Below, in pieces: positions 47,501-60,596 of a DNA stretch of 64,000 bases. Under the pieces are notes generated by a model that saw only the letters and a program-made list of their open reading frames with translations, had not been told where the DNA came from and did not search any database. Each line of letters opens with the position of its first letter. Positions within the stretch are counted from its first letter, which is position 1. The position numbers and the translations under genes are program-made. The stretch is from assembly GCA_947846985.1 (NCBI GenBank), contig CANTUZ010000003.1, positions 59,406,096 through 59,470,095 on the forward strand. The letters are read 5' to 3'. Source of the DNA: Fratercula arctica (Eukaryota; Chordata; Aves; Charadriiformes; Alcidae).

Positions 47501-50500
47501 GTATTTGTACTGGTAGGGGCAGGGGGAGAAGAAGGGGTGAAAATGTGCTTTATGTGCCTGCTTAAAAATGTTAAAGCTGGTCATTGGTGTAGTAAGTTCA
47601 GCTAAGCTCCTTCCTAAAATCTGCTGGATATCAGGTAGCAGGACTAAGTCCTTATTCTAGTAAAGCTTCACAGTGGTGGTCTTCAGCTGTTTGAACTCAA
47701 CATAAATACCATTTTCTGCTTTAAGATTTATGTCTGTGTCCATGTAAAGCTGATTTTGGGGAACAAGAACCAAAGAAATATGGAAACTTCTGATCTGGAA
47801 TTATCAAGGTATGCAAGATCTCTTGTATCTGAACTGAACAATCCTGAGTAAGTTACCAATTTTCCATCGAGTGCTTCATGCTGTCATAATACAAATCAAA
47901 TGCTCACAGTAAAGAGTAACCGGTTGCTGACAAATAGCACTGAAAACAAAAGATTTCTTTTCTGCATGAATAATTTTGAAATCTTAAGTGATCCTGTTAC
48001 TATTAAGTGTAACAAAATGCTTGGGAAATTAAAACAGTTGATATGACTCGTGAGAGTCTGACTGAGACTTTTTCTGCAGACAAGCTTTGACCTTGGGAAG
48101 AGGCAGAATACCTTCCTCTTTGATGGCTGCTCACAACCACAGAGATTGTGAAAGTGCTTTTTCTCCCTGGCCCATCCGTATCTCCATGGGGATGTCACAT
48201 AAAGGCACTGTCCAAGCTCTGATGCTTGCATGGTCTTTGGGGGCAGCACGCTCCCACAGCAAGCCGCAGGGTCTAGCAGGTGTCCACCTTGGCAGATCCC
48301 ACAGCTTCAAGGTCTCCGCCATGCCTTCTGGTCCTTTCTGCCCATAGTGAAGTGATGGAGAGGAGATTTCCATGGAAGGACCTGGTCTCCTGACAAAGCA
48401 GAATTAGGACATCCCTGCTCTGCTCCACCACCCCGAGCAGAACTGCTCTGGTTTCACTGCTAGTGGTGCCTCCTTGGTCCCCAAATTTGCCTGTAAAACT
48501 CATTCCTCAGCACTAGTGCAGTTCTGGTTCCATGTGTAAAAAGAGCTTTTTTTAAGCATTTCTTCAGTCGATGAAGACAGATCGCTCCATAGTGTCTTTG
48601 TTTCCGCTCCCTACACAGATCTGTAGATGTAACATATGCTCATAAAACCAGCTGGAAGTGGGACACGTAAACAGCAGTCACTCAGCAGTGGCTGCTCATG
48701 CCAGCATCAATGGAACAGAGTGTGAGAATTAAATTTATATTCTCCTGCTTCCCTACAGAAAATAGCTCTTTGCTCTTGGCACCAGTTCCTTAGCTTGTGT
48801 AAAAAGTCAGAGAAGCCACACCGGTTTCCACTAGCTGAAGGTCTTTATCTACCTCCGAATCTTTAAAAATCTCTCCTTCCTGGGGAGAAGGAGATGGGGG
48901 GAAAGAGAGCACTTGGCTATACCAAGTGAGAGCCTGGTCTGGGCTGGTGAGAGTGCCAACACGCAGCATTAGCAGTTATGTTACTTTTCCTACCGCAGGT
49001 GTTAATCTTGGCATTGGCAAGAGTTAGCAGAACAGAATGAGTCCTGGGCTCCCACGATGCAATGACGTTTCTTTAAATGGTCTGTTTACTTAGGTTGACA
49101 AATGACAAATTGGCAAAACTGGAAACAGGTTTTCCATTGATCCACAAAACAGCTATAGCAAGGAAGGAAGAGCAGACTTCTCCACTAATCCCCTTTCCCC
49201 AGTTCCCTCCAGCCAGCCACTCACCTATAAAGGGTCTGTCCTCTGGGTCATTAAACTGGCTTTGCAGCTGACAATGCCTCTCTTTCTATAATTGCGTAGG
49301 CTATGTCCACAATAATAAATTGAACTGATTTTAAAGCTCTCCCAAAAGCCACCAAGAACTTGCTGACTGGTCTATCACTACTTACCTGGCTTGGTTTGAA
49401 CACTCTGATGTTTTAATGAAAATATTTTTTTCTCCATCCTCCTGTTTCTTTAGTGAAAGAAATACCATGGGAATGTCTTATCATAGCTCAGACGTATCAG
49501 CTTGTTTTTTGGGTCCAGTTACTCCTAGTCCAGGAACAAGAAATCTTTCCCTCACCATCCTGAACATCCCTGCAAACAAACCGAAAAGGCAAAAAGGAGC
49601 TTTCTTTTTGGGAACGCAGATACTTTAGGAATTGCACAACACGTAATTTGGAACACTTTGTTGTGCAAACTGGCCCCGTGGAGGAGAACACTGCTTTGAA
49701 TCAGCTTCACAGAGACTTTCAGCAAAAAGAAAGAAAATTAGCTCATTTACATGTTTGTCACCTTTGGGCAGTTTTCTGGTAATTTTCAGAAGTATTGAGG
49801 CGAATAGCATACTTTGCTATGCTATGTATGTTATTTAAACAGTCTAGCATCAAGGCATTCATTACCTTTGTGTACCGCATACAGCACATTGGGGCGCTGA
49901 AAGAGAACCTTTGAATTCTAGTACATTTATTGCTATAATTTTATTTTTGAGTATCACAATACAACTGTGCATATAAGGCTGTGTAGGGTCAGTTATATTC
50001 ATTGAGCTCTAGCTTTTAGATTAGGTTAGCGCTCTTGTATCCTGATCTGTCCTTTTACACAGCCTGATGCAAAAATTGCTGAAGTCTGTGGCTTTGGGTT
50101 AGTCTCACAAATATTAGCTGTGACACCTGGACTCATCTAGTGGCTACTTTTAAGTTTCTGCAATACACTTTAAGTATTTTTAAGCATTTGAAGAAAATGA
50201 AATTTCTAACGGAAACATGAAATCCCTTTGGATATTCTAACTGTAAAGAAACAGAGAAAAACATTCAGTAGTTTTAAAACCAACAGTAATTAATTAACAA
50301 CAATAATAATGGATTTTTAGCTCTGCTTGAGGTAGTCTTGGTTTCAGTCAACTAGCTGAGCTGTACCAATTCAGATCAGAAACATCAAAATGAAAATGAC
50401 TTCAGACCTGCAACCTATAATTACTTTAGAGCAAGCTTTACCTTCAACAAAACCCACTCTTTTAATCTATTCTTCCTCTTCAGCTAGTTCAATTAATTAA

Positions 50501-50620
50501 CTAATTAAAGAATTAAAGAAATTCTGAATTTTATTTCTTTTTCAAGGTTTCCTGCAGACTTGTTATGTCTTCCAAAAAGTTTTTACTCTTAGTGACAGAG
50601 GAGAGCAAAGATGTTATGCA

Positions 50621-50656
50621 GGTTGTTGGGTTGTTTTGTTTTGTTGTTTTTTTTTC
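50621..50656 (+). repeat. G/T then T-rich tract
   Basis: GGTTGTTGGGTTG, then repeated GTTTT units and a T run: low-complexity sequence made of G and T only. Confidence 0.8.
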
Positions 50657-53266
50657 CTTTTTCTTGGGAGCATTGGTAGAGAAGGACAAAGTGACAGCTT
50701 ATATTTGTTACCTTCTGTCATGAGTTCGCTGACACCAGGAATGAGGTTAGGGCTTTATAGTTGAAAGCATCATTGAAAATGTGAATATGACTGTCAGCTC
50801 TGTAACAATCATCATGATTCCATAAACTGCACAGCTTTTGTGGATTCAGTGTAGCTGAGATTTTTCTTGATTTACTTCTTCCTTCCACTATTTGGGCTCC
50901 TCATTCACTCTTCAAGCTATTCTTGCTTGCAGAAGCACAAATTATTCCCCCTCTCCAGCACAGAAGGTACCTCATTGTTTCATTTAATGCATCTTTTCAA
51001 AGATAGTTCTGTAGACCCTTCCTGTGACCCTGAATGTTATCTGGCATATCAGTGAATCTTTCAGCAAATCAACAAATTAAAAGGTTTTAATCAGTGCAAG
51101 GAAGATTTCTTCATCTCTTTGATCAGCCTTCTATGAACAGAATGCATTTTTTTTTTTCTGTATCAGTCCAGTCTCAGAAAAGGCTACCCAGGATATTTTG
51201 CCTGTTAAACAAGAGTGGGTTAATCTTTGAGCGGACTCAACAATTGTTTGACTGTCCTGTATTGGATGACGGGGAATGGATTACAGGGAAGTGGGTGTCA
51301 AGATCGTGTGATTTTCATGTGCCCTTAGAGTTCAATGGCAGCTGTGTCTGCTTATCTGTGGGCAAAACTGGAACCAAAGCCTTTTAGATGAATAATTGCC
51401 CCAAAGAGTCATAAAATGGATGCAACATGGATTGTTCACAAATAAATCATCCTGCAGAATTTAAACACAGACAGCAAAGCCCAGTTTAGTAGACAGGAAC
51501 CGCACTCCATAGTACAACTGAATACAGAAAATACTGAAAATATTCTTTATATAGAGAGATGATCTCTTATGTGAAGGCAAAATTATACCATCAAGTTTTT
51601 AGCACACACTTCTGTGGGAATCAAAGAAGTGTGCTCCCTAGAAAATGGATGGCAAACTGTATTTCATGGGGAAGTGTTCCAGGGACTGGGCTAGCATAAA
51701 ACCAGGTTTCTCTGCAGGCTTGATGGAGAAATGTGTATGGCTCTTTCTGCCCCTTCCCCCTGCTTTCACCCACCCTGCACCTGTAGTCTTTGCCAAAGGG
51801 TGCAAGTTGCTCTTCTTTAACTGCTTCACTCTCCTTTATGATCTGAAAACACTCCTCCAGCCTGGAACAGATGTGGAAAGTTAGAACAACAGATGTGTGA
51901 TTTTGTACTTCAAAAGGAATCGGCATTGGTGCAATGAGTGTCTTTGATACTTGCTTGTCCCTTGTAAATCACCTGGCTTTTTTACCTAAATGAAACCATA
52001 CAATCCTTGAAAACTGTGAAGTGAACACCTTGAAGGTGGTTTTCTGCTCAGCATCATATAGGAAAAGATGGGAGAACTGAATGGGAGAGAACCAAAATTC
52101 AGAGTGACGGGGGGCAGATCCATTCATTCCCAGTGTCAGATGAAGAAATATACACTCGATGGGTTGGTTGATCTGCCTTGCTAAAATATATCTTCTCAAA
52201 AGGTCTAAAACTCTCTGTGACTCACCTGTGTATGAGTCTGTGTTACAATTCCAGTGTTGTTTCTGATCTGCCTGTTTTCCAGAGACTTTTGTTGCTTTTA
52301 CCTTACTATCTGAATTCTTCTACCGGTACCTATGTTTGGGTAGTTGTTTCTCTCACCTGGGGAAATGTCTCAGCTAATGCTACATGTACGATCATTGGTT
52401 TAACAGTTGAATTACATTATTGCCTCTCCCTCCATTTAGATCTCTCAAGTACAGATCTGTGTGTTTATCTAGCAGCCTGCTAGCTCATCCCACAGCTCCT
52501 TAGAGAGGAAAGCACTACACAAAATCTATTTTTCAACAGGTAAGTAGAAACGTAACCAACTGCCTGCAATCACACTTCAGAGTGATGTGGAAGGGAATGT
52601 AGGCCCCTGCCAGAAGAGAGCAGGGAGCCCGCCTCCCAGTGAAGGGGGGAAGAGTAATGTTTACCTCAGTCCTTAGGTGAATGAGGATGGAAGCTGTCAC
52701 GCCATCACTGTGCAAGGTGGGGGATCGAGCTTTCGATGTCTCAACCACTGCAACTAAACTCTGAGTTTTACAGCTAATTTCACTTACTCCTTTGTTTATC
52801 ACCATCTTTGCTCTTCAAGCCTTTTCTTCATCATCTTACATAGGCATCAGTTATCATCTTTGGCTCTCTCTTCAAGCTGATCTTTTGAATGAGCGTTGCC
52901 AACTTTCCCTTGGTGCCCAGTATATTTATGAAATGGGTTAGAAGACAAGTCCAGCAGAGAAAAGGAATGAGACACTCCAAATTAAATGATAAAGGGATGC
53001 TGCCAAACTCAGTTTTGAATACAGCCCAAGGCACAATATGCATAAGGATTAGTTTAGGTACCAGCAGCCCAGACTGCGGTGTTTTGTGTGGGTTGGCTTT
53101 TGGACTACCTGCTACTATTAGACAAGTATTATAACAAATTAGGGAACCGTTTTCTGCCAGAAAAGCGTGAACTCTAAAGACATGCATTGACTTCTTCAGA
53201 ACATAAGGTTTCTTTTTGTTATGCCTTTACATACTTGTGTGTGTGTGTCCATGAGTACGTGCACTC

Positions 53267-53851
53267 CCAGCAGGAGCAGGGAAGTGATGGTGCCTCTGTA
53301 CTCGGCACTGGTGAGGCCTCACCTCGAGTGCTGTGTTCAGTTCTGGGCCCCTCTGTACAAGAGGGACATAGAAGTGCTGGAGCGTGTCCGGAGGAGAGCT
53401 ACCAAGCTGGTGAGGGGTCTGGAGACCAAGCCATATGAGGAGAGGCTGAGGGAGCTGGGCATGTTTAGTTTGGAGAAGAGGAGGCTGAGGGGAGACCTCA
53501 TTGCCCTCTACAACTACCTGAAAGGAGGCTGTAGAGAGGTGGGTGTTGGCCTCTTCTCCCAGGTGAATAATGACAGGACCAGAGGAAATGGTCTGAAGCT
53601 GCGGCAGGGGAGGTTTAGATTAGATATTAGGAAGAATTACTTTACTGAAAGAGTGGTCAGGCACTGGAACAGCCTGCCCCGGGAGGTGGTTGAGTCACCA
53701 TCCCGAGAGGTATTTAAGAAACGTGTAGATTTGGCACTTCAGGGCATGCTCTAGTGACAGAGATTGTAGGGTTTCTTTGTGTGTGTATGGTTGGACTCGA
53801 TGATCTCAAAGGTCCTTTCCAACCATGAAGTTTCTATGATTCTATGATTCT
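53267..53851 (+). mobile_element. CR1 LINE, 5'-truncated, with intact C-terminal pol frame
   Basis: This is the 3' end of a chicken-repeat-1 LINE, a retrotransposon moved by its own reverse transcriptase. One open frame runs from the truncation point to the stop at 53752-53754, about 161 codons. It carries the conserved CR1 pol tail: [12 protein letters not shown] near the start, [45 protein letters not shown], then [14 protein letters not shown]. The 3' UTR holds the usual CR1 block (GGACTCGATGATCTCAAAGG) and ends in ATTCTATG-type octamer repeats at 53832-53851. The lack of any stop or frameshift suggests a fairly recent insertion. It is not autonomous, as the reverse transcriptase core and endonuclease are missing. 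A short TG repeat lies 20 bases upstream (53236-53248). Confidence 0.96.
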
Positions 53852-55331
53852 GTGTGCAGGTGGTCTATGAATTTAATGTTAGGCATTGGGGCCAAAATAG
53901 GTGCTGATGTTGACACATACAGTGGGACTGGAGAGTTTAAACAAAGGATATGGGAGAAAGAAGGTAAGAAGTGTATTGGACTGAAAGGACAAGGCTGGGA
54001 ACTCAATTAAAATGGTAGAAGAGAGGAGGAATTAAAGGGAATCAATGAGTAATAAAATAATACATATTATTATTTTTGCTTTTCCTATTCATAATATGTA
54101 TATATGAAACACACTTAGCACAAAAACATGCAGGAAGGACATTTGAAGCTCCTTGCACCATTCAAGAAGCATGGTATAGCACTGAAGGACAGCTGCGGGC
54201 AGTGTCCCACCTGTGGCTGTCACGCTGCAGTCGGGATGCGTGTGCTCCCCTTGCTGGGAGAAGCAGCTCAGGGCCAAGGAATGCTATCCAGGTGCTCACA
54301 CCCAGTGTCCTTGTATTGAAATACGCCTAATGGGACATGAAGCAAAATGCAAAGTGCTTGTTATGCACTGAGCATAAACTGCTCTATGTGCCTCTTCCCC
54401 TGGCTTTCTCCCCACTGACGTCCAGAGGCACTTGGGACTGGAGCATGTTGTTGTGGGGCTGCTCTGTGGGACAGTGCTCAAGACACTTCCTGGGGAGAGA
54501 AACAGAGCCTGATTACCATTTGCCTTTGGGAGAGCTGGGGCTTTAAATGAGTTTATTCATAGTTAAATGTTTCACATGAGTTACTCAAGGGAACTTGTTT
54601 GTTAGAGGCAGGTGGTGACTAATCATCTCTTAGCCCACCTTTACCACATTCAAGAGTTGTCATAAAACTGACAAGTAGAAAAACCTCTTAGTAACTCTTC
54701 ATTATAACAGGCTGACATAGGAGGCTCCGACCCCCACTGCTGTTGGATCAAAATGGGAAAAATAGGGCTTCCAAGTTCCTTTTTCTGGTCCTTGGAGCTT
54801 CATTACTTAGGTAATGGCAAAAATATGTTCCTCACATGGTGAAACTAATATATGTATAATTCTCCTTCCCCACACAGAAATTAATCATAACTTCCAAATT
54901 CAGAACTTAAATTTTTTTAACTCTTTTTTGCTGTCACAGCTGAGGTTAGAGATTTAGAGTGTCTTCCTTCATGGTTGCATGAAATGCTTTATGCACTGCC
55001 TGTCAGCAGAACAAGTTAGCCAAAATCCAGTATCCCAGGTCAAATTGCAAGCAGAGAGGGATGGCTAAGTGTCAGCACATTCTCTGGACTGGAGCAGATG
55101 TCGAGGTGCTCCATAGTCCATAGCTGCTAGGCAATGAGTAGAGCAGCTCTGAGCCTGCTGGGATATAGCCTGGGGGGTGACACAGCGATTGTCTTCATCC
55201 TTGAGCTGAGGAGAGGCCAAAAGGCAGAGTAAATCTCCTTCTGTATCCATTTTTCTGGGACTGAGACTAATGATAGCTTGGGTGAGCATAAAGAACCAAC
55301 TTAAAATGTAGCAGATGCTGCTTTTAAGCCC

Positions 55332-55358
55332 AAAAAAAAAAAAAAAAAAAAAAAAAAA
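55332..55358 (+). repeat. poly(A) tract (27 A)
   Basis: The longest A run in the window. No upstream retrogene or SINE remnant is recognised. Confidence 0.88.
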
Positions 55359-56698
55359 GAATTAGAAGTGCAATGAGGAAAAATATCCTGCAGCTGGAAT
55401 GGAGAACGCTGTAGGGATGAAAGGAAGCCAGGTATCCTTTGAGATGGCAGATGTACTACCAAATATTTATTTCTTTCAAATATTTTCTTAAGTCTTTAAA
55501 GTAAGGTAGTAGCTTCTATTGTTTCCTTTGGCAGCTTATTCTAGCCATGAGTTTCTCTCTGTAATGAAATTCCACCTACAGTAAATCTTCCGAGTGCCTG
55601 GCTGTTCCTGAGGTTTAACTCTTCCAAGTCTGGCTCTCTGCTCATCTGCCTGCCCTGCACAGAGTTAATTCCAACTCATTATGAGACTGACATCAACAGT
55701 TCTGTCCTGGATGTCCTGGTCTGTAAGTTGGATGAACTAGGTGATCCAGCCAGCTCTATTTTCTGAGATTCTCTTATTTATCCACCTAATCCGACCACTG
55801 GAAATCTCAGACTTTCCTATTCCTGCCTAAGAACTTGTTATTTTGATCTGGAGAATCATTCTTTCTGAATTCAGTGTAGTTATTTTTTTGTCACAGCTGG
55901 AATCTGTGCAGTTGGAGCCCTGGATGATCCCAGACACACCAGCTGGCCTGCTGTCCTGGTCAGTGATCTCCAGGCTGGACTGGGCTATCTGTGTATCTTC
56001 ATTTAGTGAGAGACAGCACTGTGGTGCCCATATGCATGTAAAACATGTAACAGGACTGAGAAAAGGCACAAGGGCCTGGAGCAGGCTGCTCTCCTTTCCA
56101 GGGTGAGTCCTCTGACTTGCCTGCTGTCAGAGGCCAGGTGATGCCTGGTGACTTATTCTGCAGGTCAGCCGCAAGTTCTGAGCAGTTATGCCCCATTTCA
56201 TGTTGACTGTAGGTTTGGAGCCGTAGCTGCAATAACCCCAGGCTGCCCTCCAGCGATTCCTCCTTGACTGCACCAAATCAGGCACTGTCAGCAAGAAGCA
56301 ACGCATTGACCTGATGTGTCCGCCCAAGCAACACGGAGCAGTCAGAGCCAAACACCAGCAGAGTGACGATGAATCCAGTACAAACATGACCAACTGATGG
56401 ATGCAGGAAGCCAACAGAGCCTCCCTGACTGCCTTGGTCAAATAGCAACTGGGCAGCCACAGCTCAACCCCAGAGAGGACTCCTGGCTGCCAGCCTCGTG
56501 GGAAGCAGGGGACTTCCCTATGCATCTTAAAGTCCTTTCCACATTGCAGACTTTCCTGACTTAAGAATATTTATCAGCTATTTGGGAAATTTATATTATT
56601 TCTGGAAATAAAAATTGCTAATTTATTGAGCAAAGAAGGGCACACAGTCTCCTGAATAAATTTGCCAGCCTCAAGCTGGTGACACTGTGTGTGAAGTG

Positions 56699-56722
56699 CC
56701 AGCGTTTTCTGTGAAACGCTGG
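56699..56722. repeat. 9-bp stem-loop
   Basis: CCAGCGTTT (56699-56707), a six-base loop, then AAACGCTGG (56714-56722): perfect arms. It could fold in RNA, but it is shorter than a pre-microRNA stem. Confidence 0.8.
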
Positions 56723-57629
56723 ATCCATGTCTGCTCCAGGCAGAAACTGTCCAAAAGGTTAAAAACAATGACCCTGAAGTCACCAGCTGCAATCCTCTGA
56801 ATCCTATATGCCTCTATGTCTTGGAGGCATTTTACCTTTGTGAAATCAAACGTAATTCCAAGCAGACAAATTCAGTTCAAATAGTTGGCTTGCCTGAATA
56901 AAGCCTATGAGAACATACCAAAGGGCTTCTAATTTTGTACCTAATGTGTTAGAGTGCTTCTGATTATCCACTGCTGTTTTTCTTCCTTTTAAAATGCTAT
57001 ATTTTAATGATCAATTTTACACCGTATTCTGAATGTGACTTCAGTAGCCCAAACAACAGGCTGAGCTCCTTCTGTTTTATTCTGACTTCAGGACAAAAAA
57101 AAAAAAAAGAAAAAAGATTTTCAGGAGCCATTGTCACATTGCAGATATCAGAATATTTCCTCTTTTTGCATACAGAATGGTTTTCTTAATTATTTCTCAC
57201 TGTTTGTTGGTAAATACTATTTTGATATTTATTTAGCAGCTTGATACTTCAGCCAACGTGAAATTCACATTAAGAGAACTGAAAGGTAGACGATGAAATT
57301 AGTGCAGAACTGAAGTGACTCACTCAGTGTCCATGCTGAAGTCAGAAACAGGAAACAAACTGGAGCTCAAGGACAACATTCTATCATCTGGAGAAAGCGT
57401 TCGGTGGGGGCACAGTGTTTCCATCTATTCATTCTTAACTCGCTTTTCTCCAGCAGGAATTGCTGAGCTTATATTAAACAACATCCTTCTTTGATTCATT
57501 CAAACTCTTCAGAATTCCTCCTGTCTATTGCCATTGACTAAAACACTAAAAAGAGAGCTACTCTGGTGGACCAAAAAGGTACGTGTGGATTCTGGCACCT
57601 GTGCCAAAGCTTTGGTCTCTATCTGTAAG

Positions 57630-57850
57630 TAGTGGAAAGCACTTATTTCACTGGGAGTTAGACGCTTAAATGACTTCGAGAATTTATTGGGAAATTATGT
57701 AAGCTTACTGCTTTTTATTCATCCTTTGCTTTTACGATCCATTTAATTCTGACTGCAAACATGTTGTGGAAGGAAGCAACCTTACTGTTTAAGCATTCTG
57801 ACTGCTTAATACATGAACAATTGCCATAAATAAATAATTACTCCAGGTCC
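57630..57850. promoter_or_regulatory. possible regulatory stretch with homeodomain-type motifs
   Basis: TTATGTAA (57695-57702, C/EBP-like), TTTTACGA (57730-57737, posterior HOX/CDX-like) and TAATTA (57835-57840) lie in repeat-free AT-rich DNA. These are individual short matches. Function and conservation are untested. Confidence 0.2.
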
Positions 57851-59761
57851 CTGTGTATGGTATTACTTTGCTGACTGGCTGAAAAGGGGGAGGCTAGAAA
57901 GGACAGAGAAGAGGCTTTGTGCATAATTTTTCTTTCCTACAATAGACTAGGAAACAGACACCAACTCATTTATATTGACAGAATCCGAATATTGGCTTAT
58001 CTTATGTGTACAAGAACATTTCCTTCTGTGTGATATCCTAGTCTGCCCCTTAGGAGCTGTGAACATTACATAACTATTGAACAGGAGTCTATACACTGTG
58101 TTAAATTTCCGAAACTTGCAAGGAGGAATGTGTCACCTGTCAGAGAGATATCACTTTGGCTGACTGCTGAATGCTTTGAAATAGGCTCTACTCCCCTTTG
58201 CGCATATTCACTGTGAAATGGTTTAACAGGATGAAGTGATTTATTTCAATTTACAAAGCTTCTCAAGTAAATGAAAAAAAAAATTATTCTCTCCTCTAGA
58301 TTTATTAAGCCACAATTAAATTATTGCTATTCAAATGAGACCTGAGCTATATCTGCCTGGGACCATCTAGCACTGTGGACCCACGTATCAAATCTGTCAT
58401 AGCTCCGTCACTTTTTTTATTGTCGTTCTGAATAACTGATACTCCATAGTGGATCTTACCCTTACAGATCACAATCGGTTGGAAAATTCTTTCTCTGTTT
58501 TGTGGGCAGCAAAATGAAATGCAGAAGAGGGTGACCGGGTTCCAGACTCTGGATCTGTGTTTGTAAATGTCCAGCCTGTTCTTGACTTCATTCCATCGCT
58601 GAGTTGAAGCCATGGGTGACAACATATTTCTTTGCATTGAAAGTGGAAAAGAAGAATTATTACGACAAAGTGTTTAGCAGTTTTGGAACCCTATTGATGG
58701 AAAACTCATCTGAGTTTGTGAGGTGGATGATTTTCCTTTGGGAATCACTGTCACCATTAACTGTCAGTGGCACACAAATATCACCTTCCAAACAAAACTT
58801 TAAGAGGTCACAGTATGTGGAGCAAAAGGTTATACTAATATGTAAAGCTCTATATCTTTCCCCTTATCAATCTTTTCTTGTAAACATTTATAAATGCCAC
58901 TCTGTCCTGCTCCTCTTGGGTGCTCTGTCACTTTGCATCCCTCTGAGATGCTCGGACAGTGGTCATGCACAGGGTCCTGCCATGGTCTAGTACTCTCCTC
59001 TAGTCTTACAAATAGCCTGAGAGAAGCATCAGTATGTGGGGCTCTCTTCCAGAATCAGTTTCTGGTCAAACGGTAGGTTATATGGAGATAATTGTATTCA
59101 GTTCAAGACATTCACAATTAAAAAAAATGTTGTAGAGGTATTGTAGAAAGCTGAAAAATGATATGGTGCTGGAAGACCGAGGCTCAATTCCAGTAGTAGA
59201 GTAAAGGAACTTATGCAGTTGTACTGCTTACTTAGCTGTTATATCTAGATCTCCAAATGCAGACCCCACAGAGACAACTTATTGCATGCTTTCATTTGGA
59301 CTAATGAGCTGAGGTGCAAAGATGTGGCTAGCTTTCTGTGAGCTTATGCTGGTACCTCCATCAAGCACGCATGCCATGCAGGTGCCCATAATGGTCATTG
59401 GTTCGGGGTCTCTGCACTGTGCCCTTTTGCATGGTGTAAATATTTCTTCAGACTCATCCATGTATTGAAAAGGCGGCTGAGAGATGACCCTAATAACACA
59501 TTACAGTTACTTACATGAAGACTATATATGTCAAAGGGAAGATGCTTTCAGTGTGTATTGTTAAACATAAAAAGTAGTGTGATACGAGATTGTATAAATG
59601 TGGCTTACATCCATGAGAGGGCTCTGAAGACAGAAACATTGAGTCTTGAAATAAGATATGGGTTCCATCAACGGAGATGATTAGACCTTTGGATGGTTTA
59701 GGAAGGCATGTGATAAATTTGTTATCTATTATAACAACCGTTAAAATATTCTCTATTTTAC

Positions 59762-59935
59762 AGAATCACAGAATGGTAGGGGTTGGAAGGGATCTTCGGA
59801 GATCACCTAGTCCAACCCCCCTGTGAAAGTGAGTTCACCTAGAGCAGGTTGGACAGGAATGCATCTAGAGACTCCACAACCTCTCTGGGCAGCCTGTTCC
59901 AGTGCTCAAAGTAAAGAAGTTTTTCCTCATGCTGA
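59762..59935 (-). mobile_element. CR1 LINE 3' fragment, minus strand, internally deleted
   Basis: Reads on the plus strand as AGAATCACAGAATGG, GGTTGGAAGGGATCTTC, GAGATCACCTAGTCCAACCC, then the AGACTCCACAACC and GGGCAGCCTGTTCCAGTGCTC blocks. Compared with the usual CR1 layout it lacks a piece between the GGACAGGAATGCATCTAG and GAGACTCCACAACC parts, and a few bases before AGTAAAGAAG. It is a dead fragment containing only 3' UTR and the last pol codons. Confidence 0.93.
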
Positions 59936-60596
59936 GGAAATTATTTTAGGAAGACAGATCTGTCCAGCAGTGGGAAAACCGTTTACAACCTGGATATGCT
60001 GGGGTCAGATGACCATCGTAACATGGACTGTTGTTTCCAGTATTAAGAAAACTCCCCCAAATTGACCTTGTGCAGTTCAACTACCTTATTGATTGCCTCT
60101 GAAGTCCATAACCCATTAAGTGTATATTGGCAAGTCTTGGTCTGGACTTATGGATTGTCAGTAACTGAAACCGAGCAAGCTCAGTTTCATTTATATGTGT
60201 GTATATATATATGTTTATATCCATACTTGTTTATAGCATGCTATAAAAAGGAACTAATCTTATCTACTTGTATGAAGAAGTACTGAAGTACCAGATGCAC
60301 AAACTGGTATTTCATAACTGATATTTGTCTAGCAAATTTTAAAAGCAGACATGTAAAAGTGCAAAATACATTAATTACCTCTGACAAGTCCAAAGAAAGA
60401 CTCCTACATTAAAAAAAAAATACTTTAAAAACTCAAAGGTCATGCAAAGGTTGTGTCAAGCTAGTTAACATAAGTCCTCAAGCATCATGGGTGTCTTGTT
60501 CGTAAATTAATGAGACCCAGAAAAGCCTTTGATCAAATAAACATGCTAGCTAAAAGAAATACATACATGTTGTTGTTTACTGCAATACAAATTAAA

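Larger units (their letters stand above)
27280..53266. other. long intergenic interval, no gene seen
   Basis: No frame on either strand in this 26-kb interval shows a recognisable domain. The longest (28903-29400 minus, 165 codons; 34193-34684 minus, 163; 42942-43424 plus, 160) are chance-length, with no splice-site pattern or similarity I know. It is mostly AT-rich with one old CR1 piece, short tandem duplications and homopolymer tracts, all listed separately. The base pairs 38.0-38.7 kb are very AT-rich and otherwise unremarkable. Confidence 0.7.
53852..59761. other. intergenic, no gene seen
   Basis: No supported gene. It holds a poly(A) tract at 55332, a small stem-loop at 56699, an A-rich tract at 57095-57115 and a possible regulatory stretch at 57630-57850. 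Open frames of up to about 130 codons near 56.1-56.5 kb and 58.6-59.0 kb show no recognisable domain. Confidence 0.7.
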
